From positions 224,863 through 288,862 of the forward strand of contig CACRXP010000699.1 of the NCBI GenBank assembly GCA_902702965.1: a DNA stretch of 64,000 bases, given 5' to 3'. Position numbers and translations under genes: made by a program. The number at the start of each line of letters is the position of its first letter. Position 1 is the stretch's first letter. The stretch is from Spirometra erinaceieuropaei (taxonomy: Eukaryota; Platyhelminthes; Cestoda; Diphyllobothriidea; Diphyllobothriidae). This document shows, in pieces, positions 11,790 through 21,453 of the stretch. The notes under the pieces were generated by a model. That model had not been told where the DNA came from. It saw only the letters and a program-made list of their open reading frames with translations, and did no database searches.

Positions 11790-12560
11790 CACCTGGCGCA
11801 TGCAACGTCTGCGGCTTGAGCGGGAATTAGTTTACTGTGGGGCTGACTTGCGCAGCATCTACCGTACTTCCTCTTCCCTTACCCACCTCCCTCCGATAGC
11901 CAGACAGCGCCAGGGTAACTGCGGAGGAGCGCGGGCGCATTGGTTGAAAAAGTTAAACAGTCTGAGCTCACGTGCTACACGGCAGCTCGACTGTCGATTC
12001 CGACGGTGCCCGCTGTATACGCTACAGCATGGTAGGCGTAGGGACGGTGTCTCTCACGTGATAACGGACCTGAGCAGAACCTACCCCACTCTCCTTCTCC
12101 TTCCCTACGTGGGCTCAGTGTCCAGACAGAGTCAGGAAGACCAGAGGCGGGATGGGGCTCAGTGGCTGACAGTGCTAAGCGGTCCGCAGTTCGTGTCCTA
12201 CACGACCCATTGCGTGTGCGGTGGATCGGGTTTTCACATAAACAAGGAGTCACTAAGGTCCCGTCTGAGCGCGAGTGTCATGGCAAGAAGGAGCTATTAA
12301 GTTTGACCTTCAGACCACCAACGAGGCATTCCGCGTATGCCGTGGGTCGATTGTGAGGTCCGATTTGAATAATCAGTTGGCAGCTTTCCAAGGCATGACT
12401 TTTAGCGCACTTTGATATATTCAAGCACGTCGGATTGTTTATAGTGAGAGATATGTGCTGAGATCATCAACCTCCCTCTCTTCTTAATCCTGTGACTCAG
12501 CTGACCAGACCGGTCAACCAAGTGATGCTTCGACTAGCAGAGGTGACTAACAAAGGTAAA
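11790..12560 (+). repeat. R3 dispersed repeat copy
   Basis: It contains the family landmark 'acttgcgcagcatctacc' (11848) and the later landmarks 'gacagagtcaggaagacc' and 'tatagtgag'. The same landmarks occur in the same order at 37.4, 41.1, 53.7 and 62.1 kb. A partial first unit (to about 11960) is followed by a longer one. The 175-codon frame across it is interpreted as chance openness in the repeat. Confidence 0.6.
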
Positions 12561-12782
12561 AATAAATCGCGTGTGGATCCCCATGCAGTAAACCCGGATT
12601 TCACATAAAGGTGGGCTGCTCGTAGCATACACACGCTGGAGTAGCGTAAGAGCCACATGGGGCAGGAGCCGAAGATCACGCTCAGCACTCAAGCCGGAGG
12701 CGCCCGTTTCATGCTTTTGATGGGTGACGTCGGAGGGGTTCGTGTGTGGTGTATATGGTGGCAGAGTTTGGCTTGCGGCGGT

Positions 12783-13202
12783 TTACCGCGAATCAGTTTG
12801 GAGACACATGTGACCGAGTGCGTCTATACGATGACTGAATGTGCGTGAACAATGCGGGCAGTCGGGACAATGGCGACGGGTGTATTTTTGTACTTCTGAC
12901 AATGGGTAGCCAGTCTCAGTGCGATGAACTAACAGGTGACCGACTAGGCCGATGCGTGAGGTGCATGTGCAGTGACAGTATGGGCAGGATAGGATGGAAA
13001 CCGCTGAATCTGTTGCAGTCGTGATTGTTCTAGTGGTGGCCGCGCTGCTGGATGGGAAGTTTGCAGTGCTGGAGATGGGATAGTTGTCTAATTTGTGCGG
13101 TGTGCTTGGCGTGTTGTCATGAGTGTGAATTCTGCCGCCAGGGATACCCATTTGGCAGAATAAGGCCATGTGGTGAGTGAATGCACGAAAGCAATATGCC
13201 AT
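12783..13202 (-). pseudogene. C2H2 zinc-finger tail, probably retrotransposon-derived
   Basis: The 139-codon minus-strand frame has a Thr/Ser-rich spacer and then two fingers. The first is C-P-Y-C...'SRIGLVGHLLVH', followed by 'RTETGYPL'. The second is C-P-H-C-S-R-T-F-S-H-R-I-D-A-L-G-H-M, with its last His replaced (CLQ). The paired layout with an 'RTETG' linker resembles the C-terminal zinc-finger region that I recall on many predicted endonuclease/reverse-transcriptase proteins of diphyllobothriidean tapeworms. No RT is visible upstream on the same strand, so it looks like a 5'-truncated LINE insertion within an intron of the ADPRM-like gene. Confidence 0.6.
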
Positions 13203-13970
13203 CTACCAACTACTTTTGATTATCCGGTAAGGGTATGGTTTACTCCCTGGGTCACTTATTCGGGGAGCAACTGTGCTAAAAGTAAGTGACTGGCGATAGT
13301 TATTTGTAGGTGCCAGAGAAAGGAATGAAAAGCCCTTTAGGTGGCTGCTGCGTTAGGTTGGTCAAGAAGCTTTAAGGTATTCACCGGAGTAAAAATATGA
13401 CAGTGCTTCCAAATGGGCACTAAATTTATTTACTATTATCACTAAATAGTAAAAATAGTGTCTCCTTTTGATTGGTGATAGTATGGAGTATCGGGATTTG
13501 TGATACCAAGAAGTTCTTGGATGTTCGACGCTTTTCCTCAACACAATTGCTCCCCGGAGTAAGTAAACCCGGGCATAAGCCGTACCCTTGCCGATTATCC
13601 TTCCAGATTCAACATATTGTCCATCTGTGAAAAGGTGGACATAACACAACTTCCCTAACTAAAAACATGTTTTCATTCATGTCCTTTCCCTATATGTGTC
13701 CGGACCTGGCGCGAATTTGCCGAAGACAACCACATGCTCGCCAAAGGGTCTTTTTGACTTTGAAAGACTTTATCCTGAACATTTGCTGTAAGACGGGAAA
13801 GTGGCGACGTTTTCTTTGAAGTTGAGTTTTATATAGTCTGAAAATCACGAAGAACATGATGTCTTGGCATACCAAGACTTCAGCTTCTATCTTCACTGGC
13901 GAGGGAAATCCCTGGATTTAACAAACATCCTTACTACAACATGAACTCTGTCATTGTTTCTTCACGCCAG

Positions 13971-14135
13971 GTACCGATTGGCCGTGAGTACACACTGATT
14001 GTAATCGATGGTTATGAGCTGTTGGTTGTGGATCCCAAGAAGTCAGAACTCTGTGCAAACAGTAGCACGAGTAGTGAGGAAACTGGAGATGGGTTTCGCC
14101 TCAATTTTCCCGTTCGTGACTCATCAGGACGGAAG
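13971..14135 (+). CDS. ADPRM: ADPRM-like exon 3 (central beta strand segment)
   Basis: A 55-codon, phase 0-0 exon lies between acceptor 'ttcacgccag' and a canonical donor 'ggaag|gtgagt'. Its start, 'REYTLIVIDGYELLVVD', aligns with the family's FRFILLDAYDLSVLG strand, including the conserved Asp-x-Tyr. A Ser/Glu-rich linker follows, where family members are variable. The exon is 4.2 kb from exon 2, across an intron loaded with transposon fragments. Confidence 0.72.
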
Positions 14136-15007
14136 GTGAGTTCCGGTGCCTAGTCCCTAGGAAGTAGCCTATTGTACCCTCCTCAGACCGACTAATAACA
14201 ATAGCTAGTTAATCAGATATATTTTGATGTGCTCATTGAAGGATCTTTTTTGTTCAGTTAAACGAGTATTGACTGCGTAATGTCTATTCTCAGTTTGATT
14301 AACAGAGCAGTGACAGCTTAAGGCACCTGACACTCGAACCAAAAGACCTACTTATACCATACGGTGACTTCAACGGGAGAATATAAGGCAAAAGTGGAGA
14401 CACTTCTCTTAGAATTGATCAACGAAGTGATCTATTATACCATAAGACTCACAGTGCTGCAGCAGTAAGTAGTATGTGTTGGAGGAATTAAAAATTCAAG
14501 GGACCATCATGATGCAGTTTTAGGCATCATTGGCAGTTGATTACGTTGCACCGCATTGAGTTGCTTCCTTTACTCCGCCTCTCTCTCCCCAAGTGTAAGT
14601 TTTCGCTGTAAAAGCAGACAAAATTAGCCCTTTAGAGTCTGTATACAATGTCATTTGCGCTCCTGCCGCTAAAGAAAACTGGACAGAAGATCAGTCTTTG
14701 ATGATTTTTTTCAGCGACCAGAAATGAATGGAGATTCTCCAAACTTGTAGAAAGGTCACTCTTCATCGAGGCCGCCCCTTTAGTCTAGACAGCGGCTATA
14801 TGAATGCTACGGTTGCGCCATTAACTAACTACAGAAATGATCATCTCAGTCTATTGTAGATTCTGAAAGGTTATTCAGTTGTTTTAACTGTTTTTTTTTT
14901 GCCCGATTTATAGGAGAACGTGATAAGGAACGTGCTACTCAAGTCTATTACAGATAGAGCACCTTTAATGATCGCATCTCCTCTTTCGTTCCACTCATGA
15001 TCCTATA

Positions 15008-15240
15008 GAAGGGTGCACAGCGATTAGGTAGCAGGATACCCGCTTCCCACTGTGCCTTGGGGCTCAATCCGGGGCCCCTACCGGCGGTCGCGTAGAAACT
15101 AAGGGCTATCGAAAAGAACAACGGAGACCAGGATGGTCCTTTCTGACTTACCGGCCACCGTTAGGCAACCTTAGTTAATCTCAATTTTCCAGGACCTGAG
15201 GTTCGAACCTGCGTTCTGTGACTGGGCCCCTAGACAAAAT
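15008..15240 (-). mobile_element. tRNA-derived SINE (degenerate)
   Basis: The minus-strand body is 'ctgacttaccggccaccgt', with a B-box-like 'aggttcgaacct' near 15201. A tail with the 'gtgccttggggctc' block precedes it. It lies in intron 3 of the ADPRM-like gene. Confidence 0.6.
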
Positions 15241-15244
15241 AGGA

Positions 15245-15525
15245 CAAGCATGTCCCGTAAGCTGATCGGGGTGGGCCCTTCTACTACAGTTAATATGCCC
15301 GAACACAACCGCCAGGACAACGAGCCAGTGATTCAATGGTTAGCACGTTGGACTTTCTAACGCCCGTTAAAATCTCGTGCTTTGATGGGACCCCGACGGA
15401 TCTTTAATAAAAAATTATATATATTATATATTGTGAAAACTTGGGGCTGGGTAAGGTTGACTGACGACGGTTAATAAGTTGGAAATGATTATCCTGGTCT
15501 CTCTTACCTTTGTTTGAAGGCCCTT
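15245..15525 (+). mobile_element. tRNA-derived SINE (degenerate)
   Basis: The head reads 'ggacaacgagccagtgattc', then 'aatggttagcacgttgg' (A-box region). The body, with 'ctgacgacggttaataag' and 'tctttgtc'-like ends, resumes after an AT microsatellite at about 15415-15435. The order is the same as in the better copies at 17.8 and 36.7 kb. Confidence 0.6.
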
Positions 15526-15737
15526 ATCTTCGCACACTCATGATTTTGCTTAATTTTTGCTCTCAATGTAAACCTTTCTTGTACTGTAGGACCTCGTCTG
15601 GGCTCAAAAGGGTTACTTTTGCCCCTACAAACCTTTGGATGAGAGTCAAACACTCTCCTAACTAAGCATTACTCATGACTGTATTGCCTAACCTCGAGAG
15701 TTCTATTTAAAAGATCATCGTTTCCTTTTGTTGACAG

Positions 15738-15933
15738 TGTTCCATGCACGAGGACGCCAATTCAGCTCGAGTGGGATGGCCTCAAGAGATGCAGGCTAAG
15801 GGCCACTTCCTGACGGCGGGCGAGAAGACCTCAATGCCCAGACTCCGGACAGCCGTCTCTAAGAGCCAGTTGCGTTGGTTGGAAGAATCCCTACTCAGTT
15901 GCATGCACAATAACCAGAATGTGGTGATTGCTT
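15738..15933 (+). CDS. ADPRM: ADPRM-like exon 4 (segment before the SH-P motif)
   Basis: The acceptor is 'cttttgttgacag' and the donor is 'gctt|gtgagt' at 15934, giving 65 codons plus one base (phase 1). 'ANSARVGWPQEMQ' aligns with the family's LNSPQGL.EPQFVQ block. 'VSKSQLRWLEESLL' aligns with FSQEQLNWLNEVL, and 'QNVVIA' with EKVVIV. The family continues with Ser-His, and the split codon left by this donor begins with T, compatible with Ser (TCN). If unspliced, the frame instead stops three codons on at a TGA, giving a truncated protein. No following exon was identified in the SINE-filled sequence downstream. Confidence 0.7.
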
Positions 15934-16009
15934 GTGAGTGATTTATATGGCATTTGTGAGTTGGACCGTCGCGAGCAACGGCCCCCCACAGTGTGGTCAC
16001 TCGGAGTGG

Positions 16010-16270
16010 GCGTGTGTTGGTAACCTGCGCTTCAATTAGTTTACGACGAGACAGACTTGCGCAGCATCTACCACACCTCCTCCTCCCTCATTTACTAAGC
16101 TTTTGTGGCTAGGCAGTGTCAAGGCAACAGAAGGTGACCACAAACGCAGTGGTGAAGAATTTTTAGCCGCCCGTCTACGCGTGCCACATACGATCTGGTT
16201 ATTAGTACATATACCAGACCATCTGTAAGGGCGGCATGGGTATCACTTTTATGGGTGTTTAATGATGGCT
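16010..16270 (+). repeat. R3 repeat fragment
   Basis: The landmark 'acttgcgcagcatctacc' at about 16050 is followed by the pyrimidine-rich block, and later by 'gtctacgcgtgccacat'. The downstream part of the family is missing. Confidence 0.55.
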
Positions 16271-16499
16271 ACATTAATAAGGGACGACTGTCCACAGTGA
16301 TAGTCTTTACCTGATCGACTCTGAACTGACAGCGTCTTATTTTCCCCCATATTCACAACTTACTACTCTCATATAAAGGTGAACATAAGTAGTTTCTCAA
16401 ATTGCCTGTAAACAAACTGGTCTAAAGAGAATTTGGTAAAAGCCAGGAGCAGCCACTTCCGTCTGGAAATCCAATCAACAAAATCCTGGCAGGTATTGG

Positions 16500-16790
16500 G
16501 TCAGCATGTAGTTGACAAGCATTTTCGGGAGAAATTATCCAACTGGAATAACAGGTCAAACCGTCCCTTCAGGAAACCGCAAAAGCCTGCTGTCAAACAA
16601 CCAAGTCGCGACTCACTTTTGTTGTTGTGCGACGAAGTTGACAGTTCTCAGCACAAATATCCTAGCGGTGGCCAAAGTACTCCCTTCACTTAGGAGTAGT
16701 TGGACTTCTCAGTCCAAAAAATCTGTCTGCCAGGTCGAAAGGCACACGGAAAGGGTGCACAAGAAGGCCATGGTGCAGTAATCGCCACTA
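16500..16790. repeat. Dispersed repeat, copy 1 (pair with 17950-18220)
   Basis: Shares ordered blocks in direct orientation with 17950-18220: 'cccttcaggaaa', 'tgtcaaacaa', 'gttgttgtgcgacga-gttgacag', 'cctagcggtgg' and 'agatctgtctg'-like ends. The second copy has a 64-codon minus-strand open frame; the first does not keep it. Function unknown. Confidence 0.6.
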
Positions 16791-16839
16791 ACTAACGATA
16801 AGGGCAGTGAACGAGGAGATTAATGTCTGAAGTAATACT

Positions 16840-17000
16840 GACAAAGACAAGAGAAACCGGGATAGTCATTCGAAGATTATTAGCCGTCGTCAGACAGTTA
16901 TCCAAAACTCCTGAGGTTCGGACCTGCGTACTGTTGGTCAGCAGTCCAGCGCTTTAACCACTGGGCCGCGGGTTCGTCGTCCTGTCGGCTTGCGATAGGG
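16840..17000 (-). mobile_element. tRNA-derived SINE
   Basis: On the plus strand it reads 'gacaaagacaagagaaac', then 'attattagccgtcgtcagac', 'gaggttcggacctgc' (B box, reversed) and 'tttaaccactgggccgcggg' (A box, reversed). That is a minus-strand SINE with its tRNA-like head toward 17000. Confidence 0.7.
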
Positions 17001-17084
17001 TATGTTGACCTATGCAAGATGGCCGATTTTGGCTTAAAGTTCAACTCGCAAAATTCTGGCAGGAATTTAGTCGGCACATAGCAA

Positions 17085-17450
17085 ACAATGGTAGAGGGCC
17101 CTCATCGATCACCCTACGGAACTCACTCATCCCGTTGTACCTTACAGACTCCCCCTCGAGCCCAACCAGCAGCCGCACAGCGGCGCAGATATAGGCAGAA
17201 TGTTATTATTGACAAAGACACGGGAGACTGGAATGGCCATTTCTGGCTTATTAGCCGTCGTCAGCCAGTCATACCCAACCCCGAGATGTGGAACACCTGG
17301 GGTTGGTTAAAGGCGTCGAACTCCTAACTAACAGGTCCTGGGATCGAGCTTCAGGTGTTCCACACTTCGGGGTTGGAAGTGACTGGCTGGCGACGGCTAA
17401 TAAGCCAGAAATGGCCATTCCCGTCTCCCTTGTTTTTGTCGGTATCACCT
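17085..17450. mobile_element. Inverted pair of SINE bodies
   Basis: A minus-strand SINE body (about 17205-17305) is joined to a plus-strand one (about 17306-17450). 'ccgtcgtcagccagtcatac' on one side faces 'gactggctggcgacggc' on the other. A tRNA-like head ('gttaaaggcgtcgaac...') lies between them, so the segment can fold back on itself. The tail of the minus copy begins with 'atggtagagggccctc'. Confidence 0.65.
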
Positions 17451-17945
17451 TATCTACATATACCACTAGTCGCTGTGCGACTGCCTGCGAGTGTTTAAAT
17501 ATGAGCCCCAAGGCACGACAGAACGAGCTTGGGGCTCCCTCTCGAGCCCAACCAGCAGCTGCACAGCGGCGCGTACTGTAGGCGCGAGCCCCAGGTGTCC
17601 CACACTTCGGCTAATAAGATAGAAATGAACATTCCAGGCTATCTTGTCTTTGTCGGTAATAACATACTGCTTATATTATGCGCCGCTGTGCGGCTGCTGG
17701 TTGGGCTCGAGAGAGAACCCTAAGGCACAACAAGACAACTTTGTTCCGTAAGAACGATCGGTGAGCCCTCCTCTACCATTGTATATTCCCCATCGAAACC
17801 GACAGGACAACGAACCCATGGCTTACTGGTTAGGGACGTCGAATCCCAGGCGTCCCGCAATTCGGGATTGGGCATGACGGGCTGACAACGGTTACTAAGT
17901 CAGAAATGGTCATTCCACTCTCCCTTGTCTTTGTCGGTAATGTTA
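17451..17945 (+). mobile_element. SINE tail, head and body in tandem
   Basis: A tail carrying 'gcgccgctgtgcggctgctg' and 'ggttgggctcgaga' runs into 'atcgaaaccgacaggacaac', the head of the next SINE (17797). Its A-box region is 'tactggttagggacg' and its body 'gctgacaacggttactaag' ends at 'tgtctttgtcggtaat'. The same tail-then-head order is seen at 36.5-36.8 kb. Confidence 0.65.
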
Positions 17946-17949
17946 GCCT

Positions 17950-18220
17950 ACTTAGTAAACAAGTCTTGCATGAGAAACAGACCAAACGGCCTCTTCAGGA
18001 AATCACGCGAATCCACTGTCAAACAAACCATCTGCAACTCAGTCTTGTTGTCGTGAAACGAGGTTGACAGTGATCAAAACAAACATCCTCGCGGTGGTCA
18101 ATCAACATTACTCCCTCAGGAGTGGTGAAGCTTCTCATTCCGAGAGATCTGTCTGGCTGATCAAAAAGAATACGCAAAGTATGCAGATGGCTCATCTTTA
18201 AATGACGCACCAAGTGGTGT
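17950..18220. repeat. Dispersed repeat, copy 2 (pair with 16500-16790)
   Basis: Direct-repeat partner of 16500-16790. The minus strand keeps a 64-codon frame (18213-18019) without a recognisable domain. Having the two copies on either side of the SINE cluster suggests either an interrupted tandem duplication or two insertions of one family. Confidence 0.6.
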
Positions 18221-18296
18221 TGGTGCGGTGCGCAGCATTAGCCAGCAGATTCTATTGCCTTCTAGTATTTGGTTTGACTGTGGACGAAGGGGTCAA

Positions 18297-19009
18297 TGAA
18301 GAAGGAGACACGATCGCCGGGACAAGAGCTTTATTAGCCTGACGTTTCGGATTCCTACTCGAATCCATCATCAGAGACAAAAAAGCAGAAACGGGTGGTT
18401 GCTGCACAAGGGGCTGCGGTATTTATAGGATGCAGTAGCCATGCTACCGCATACCTATGAACTTTCACGGCTCCCCCCTTCATCCGGGATCGTCGCACGT
18501 GGTGTGATCACTGCTTGATGGCCGACATTCGAGTCGATAATTGCTGCAATTTCATCACGTGCGTTGGATGTTGGCGCCCCCCAGTCCATCAACAAGTGCA
18601 ACGATCTTCCCATTCAATACAGCGTGCTGAGACTTCGTCTAGGCGGAGCAATTGGCCACGCGGGGAGCGCACTGGTGAACACTCGTCCCAACACCCGGGT
18701 CAACGCGTCAGATGGTCGAGCAATCATCACGCCAACATCCAACGCACGTGATGAAATTGCAGCAATTATCGACTCGAATGTCGGCCATCAAGCAGTGATC
18801 ACACCACGTGCGACGATCCCGGATGAAGGGGGGAGCCGTGAAAGTTCATAGGTATGCGGTAGCATGGCTACTGCATCCTATAAATACCGCAGCCCCTTGT
18901 GCAGCAACCACCCGTTTCTGCTTTTTTGTCTCTGATGATGGATTCGAGTAGAAATCCGAAACGTCAGGCTAATAAAGCTCTTGTCCCGGCGATCGTGTCT
19001 CCTTCTTCA
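18297..19009. mobile_element. Palindromic Penelope-like element 3' ends
   Basis: The left arm (18297-18576) and right arm (18730-19009) are 280-bp inverted repeats with almost no mismatches by eye; one is visible near 'gattcctactcg'/'gatttctactcg'. The 153-bp spacer plus right arm encode, on the plus strand, the C-terminal end of a Penelope-like element protein ('PQSINKCNDLP...', to 18851). The same protein end is seen next to the GIY-YIG domain at 63.0-63.3 kb. The outer ends carry the element's 3' terminal 'acgatcgtgtctccttcttc'. PLEs are known for terminal repeats in inverted arrangements, which this fits. Confidence 0.85.
18570..18851 (+). pseudogene. Penelope-like element protein C-terminus (truncated)
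   Basis: The frame reads 'PQSINKCNDLPIQYSVLRLR', then 'NTRVNASDGRAIITPTSNAR', and stops at 18851. The minus-strand protein at 63278-63021 has the matching 'SQVINKCNNIPTPYSVLRH' and 'RAVITPASNTGDEIS' blocks. The reverse transcriptase and GIY-YIG domains are absent, cut off by the inverted left arm. Confidence 0.7.
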
Positions 19010-19039
19010 AGACTACTTCCTGGGACTCGGCTCTTCGCT

Positions 19040-19335
19040 TCTATTGGCGAAGGGGTCAATATGTGAACGAATACCGGTAACTGGAATGATCATTTGCGGA
19101 TTATTAGCTGCCGTCAGCCAGTCACACCCAACTCCTGCACTGCAGTCTTGATCTGGCATTAGAACTCCTGATTCTTTGCTCATTGCGCGTTTTAAAGTCC
19201 AATGCTTCACCATTGGCTTTCGGGTATGCTGCCCTGTTTACTGCGGTTGGGACTACTGACTATCCTGGGCGTGGATGGCGAGAGCTGATAAGCCAGAAAT
19301 GGTCATCTCACTCTCTCTTGCCTTTTATCGGTATT
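19040..19335. mobile_element. Inverted SINE remnants
   Basis: The minus-orientation body 'ttattagctgccgtcagcc' (about 19108) faces the plus-orientation body 'gagctgataagccagaaatg' (about 19280), with diverged tRNA-like sequence between. It is a second, more decayed example of the inverted SINE pair at 17.1-17.45 kb. Confidence 0.5.
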
Positions 19336-20600
19336 CTCCTATGCATATATTCCTGGTCACTATAAGAGTGCCTACAAACGCTCTAGATTGACACTTAAAG
19401 CGCAACCAGGGGAGCATATCCCGTAATTTGATCGGTGAACGCCCTGCTGCCACAGAGTTAAACAACCCAGCACACCTTAGAAAATAACGTCAGAGGGTTA
19501 TTCCCTTCAGTCTCAGTTTTAGTTTATTAAGGGACATATATGCGAGCGCCTTTGAACTCCCTATTGGTTGCAATTCGTCGGAGAAAAACATTGATATGTG
19601 GGAAGTTGAGAAAGGGATTTTGTGCATAATCGCGGACAGCTGACAGCTGGGTGAAAAAGAGTAATCATTAACGGTTACTTACTAATTATACGTAGTATAA
19701 ACACGTATAAGTTTGTGTCGGGTTCTGTGAGTGGATGTGAGGCTGGTAATTGGGAAGCTTGATACGCGTCAAGCCTACACTTAAAGGACTTTACACAGGA
19801 GGAGATGGCAACATCGGTAGGCAGGGAATTCTACGCTGCAACCACTCTGTTATCGAAAAAGAACTTTCGTCCATTGATCCTTGCAAACCTTCGAAAATAA
19901 CGTCAGAGCGTTACTCCCTGGTCTAATAATCCGTAGTAAACTCACATCCGGCAGAAAAACATGGATGCAAACTGCCAGGGTGGTAATAATAGCAGTGCTG
20001 GAGCCGATTGAGGCAGGACAATTTCTATATTTAAAAAAATGTACCGACCAGGCCAGGCAGACTGGAGCGTTTCTTTTAACTTATTTGGTCTGATTAACCC
20101 GCCTTGCCTCGGTATGAATCCAAGTAGGGCTTTGCCCTTCCCAAATAAATGTGAACACTTCATCGGGGCCGACAAGGTGTATGTCCGTAGTACAGAGGTA
20201 GAAGGTTTAACCGCCCGCATTTGGATGCGGCCCTGGTTGACCAGTAACAGTCAACAGGGTGAGAATGGACCCCTTAGACTGTGTGCGTTTGACAATACAA
20301 TTCTTTAATCATTTTAACCACAGAACGGAACAAGGGTGGTTTAGCGTTCTCTTGTAGCAGCGACCCAGAGTCCTTACATGCGATCACATAACAATGCCTA
20401 GTCCATAATCGAAATCGGGGCGTGGCTGATTCATGACTTTGTCAGTAACACTTACCTTCATTTTAGAAGCGTCCATTCCTTGCCGTTGTCTGCATTGGTG
20501 GTGACACCCGTGTCTTCGTACTTCCTGCCCTGAGCAATGCAGCTCCTTTGCCTGTTCGTAGTCAGGCACGCCATGGTGGGATAAACTTACGGCCTTAGAG
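19336..20600. other. No confident feature
   Basis: Short repeated words ('aaaataacgtcagag-gttactccct', at about 19481 and 19893) show a diverged local duplication. SINE-tail words occur at 19390-19450. The frame at 20039-20308 has no recognisable domain. Confidence 0.4.
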
Positions 20601-20646
20601 GTTGAGCTTGTATATAGAAGTGAAGAGACGAGTCCCAGGAAGCAGT

Positions 20647-21086
20647 CGTGAAGAAGGAGACACGATCGCTGGGACAAGAGTTTTGTTCGTCTGACCTTTC
20701 GATTTCCTGCCCGATGCCCGTCATCAGAAACAACAACAGATACGGATAGTTCATACATAAGGCACAGCAGTACTCACAGGATGCAGTCGCCATGCTACCG
20801 AATACCTATGAAAATTCTTGTCTTCCGTCTTCATCAAGGCTTGTTGCGCTTGGTGTGGGGATTTTTCGATGTCCGACATTCTAGTAATTAGTCTTCGTAA
20901 TTTCATCCCTTGTGTTGAATGTTGGTGTGATGATTGCTCGACCATCAAGCCCACCGACCCTGGCGTTGGTAGTAGTGTTCGCCTGTGCGTTCCGCCAGTG
21001 GCTAATCACTCCGCCTAGGTTAAGTCTCAACTGGAGCGTCAGGCGAATAAAACTCTTATTCCACCAATCGTCTCTCCTTCTTCACG
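20647..21086. mobile_element. Penelope-like element 3' fragment with inverted ends
   Basis: From 20647 the sequence follows the 18297 left arm ('gaagaaggagacacgatcg', then 'atgctaccgaatacctatg', then 'gtgtgatgattgctcg'), that is, a minus-strand PLE 3' region. At 21036-21086 it switches to a plus-strand PLE 3' terminus ('cgtcaggcgaataaaac...', ending 'ctccttcttcacg'). The whole unit is bounded by inverted copies of the same terminus. It is more diverged than the 18.3-kb palindrome. Confidence 0.75.
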
Positions 21087-21453
21087 TTGTGTCTGCATGT
21101 CTAGCCTCCATCGTCTCCCCAATCACTCGATCGTCCACTGGATCAGTGACTCCGGCATTCTCAAAAGCTTGCATGCTTTTATTCCATCAAAGACACGTGA
21201 CGCATCCGCCCCACTGACCGGCAATTTAGTTTAGGCGTGTCCGCAATCGGCTACTGACCTTCCCGATATAATTCTCTGAGCAATATGCTAGCGCAGCGGT
21301 GACCGCCGCTGGGATCCCTCAAAGCATTCCAGCTGAAATTTAAGTTCTTTTTTCCATGCTACTTGACACATCTCAGTAACGCCTTTAGATAATTTCACAA
21401 CTTTGCCTCACCCTGCATGCATTGACACTAGTATTTACCAGACAGTTGCGTGC

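Larger units (their letters stand above)
9155..15933 (+). other. ADPRM: ADPRM-like gene, four recognised exons (3' end not found)
   Basis: Four exons with in-register GT/AG junctions encode about 296 residues. These align in order with the first two thirds of ADPRM (human length about 342), the Mn-dependent ADP-ribose/CDP-alcohol diphosphatase of the metallophosphoesterase superfamily. Introns are 47 bp (9551-9597), 4,241 bp (9730-13970) and 1,602 bp (14136-15737). The long introns hold a zinc-finger LINE tail, R3 and SINE copies. Junction phases are 0, 0, 0, then 1. Each of the three active-site metal motifs in these exons is substituted, yet there is no internal stop. The exons with the SH-P and GH-H motifs lie downstream or are missing. 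Fold assignment is by motif order from memory. Loss of catalysis is inference. Confidence 0.7.

Noticed and set aside
11773..12300. 175-codon plus-strand frame as a gene
   Set aside because: It lies inside an R3 copy. Other R3 copies do not keep the frame, and its Arg/Ser-rich composition is that of the repeat.
15738..15941. Exon 4 as a stand-alone 65-codon gene
   Set aside because: Acceptor, frame and homology place it as an internal exon of the ADPRM-like gene.
20384..20793. Minus-strand frames of 124 and 68 codons
   Set aside because: They overlap the Penelope-like 3' untranslated region and have no counterpart in the better copy at 18.3 kb.
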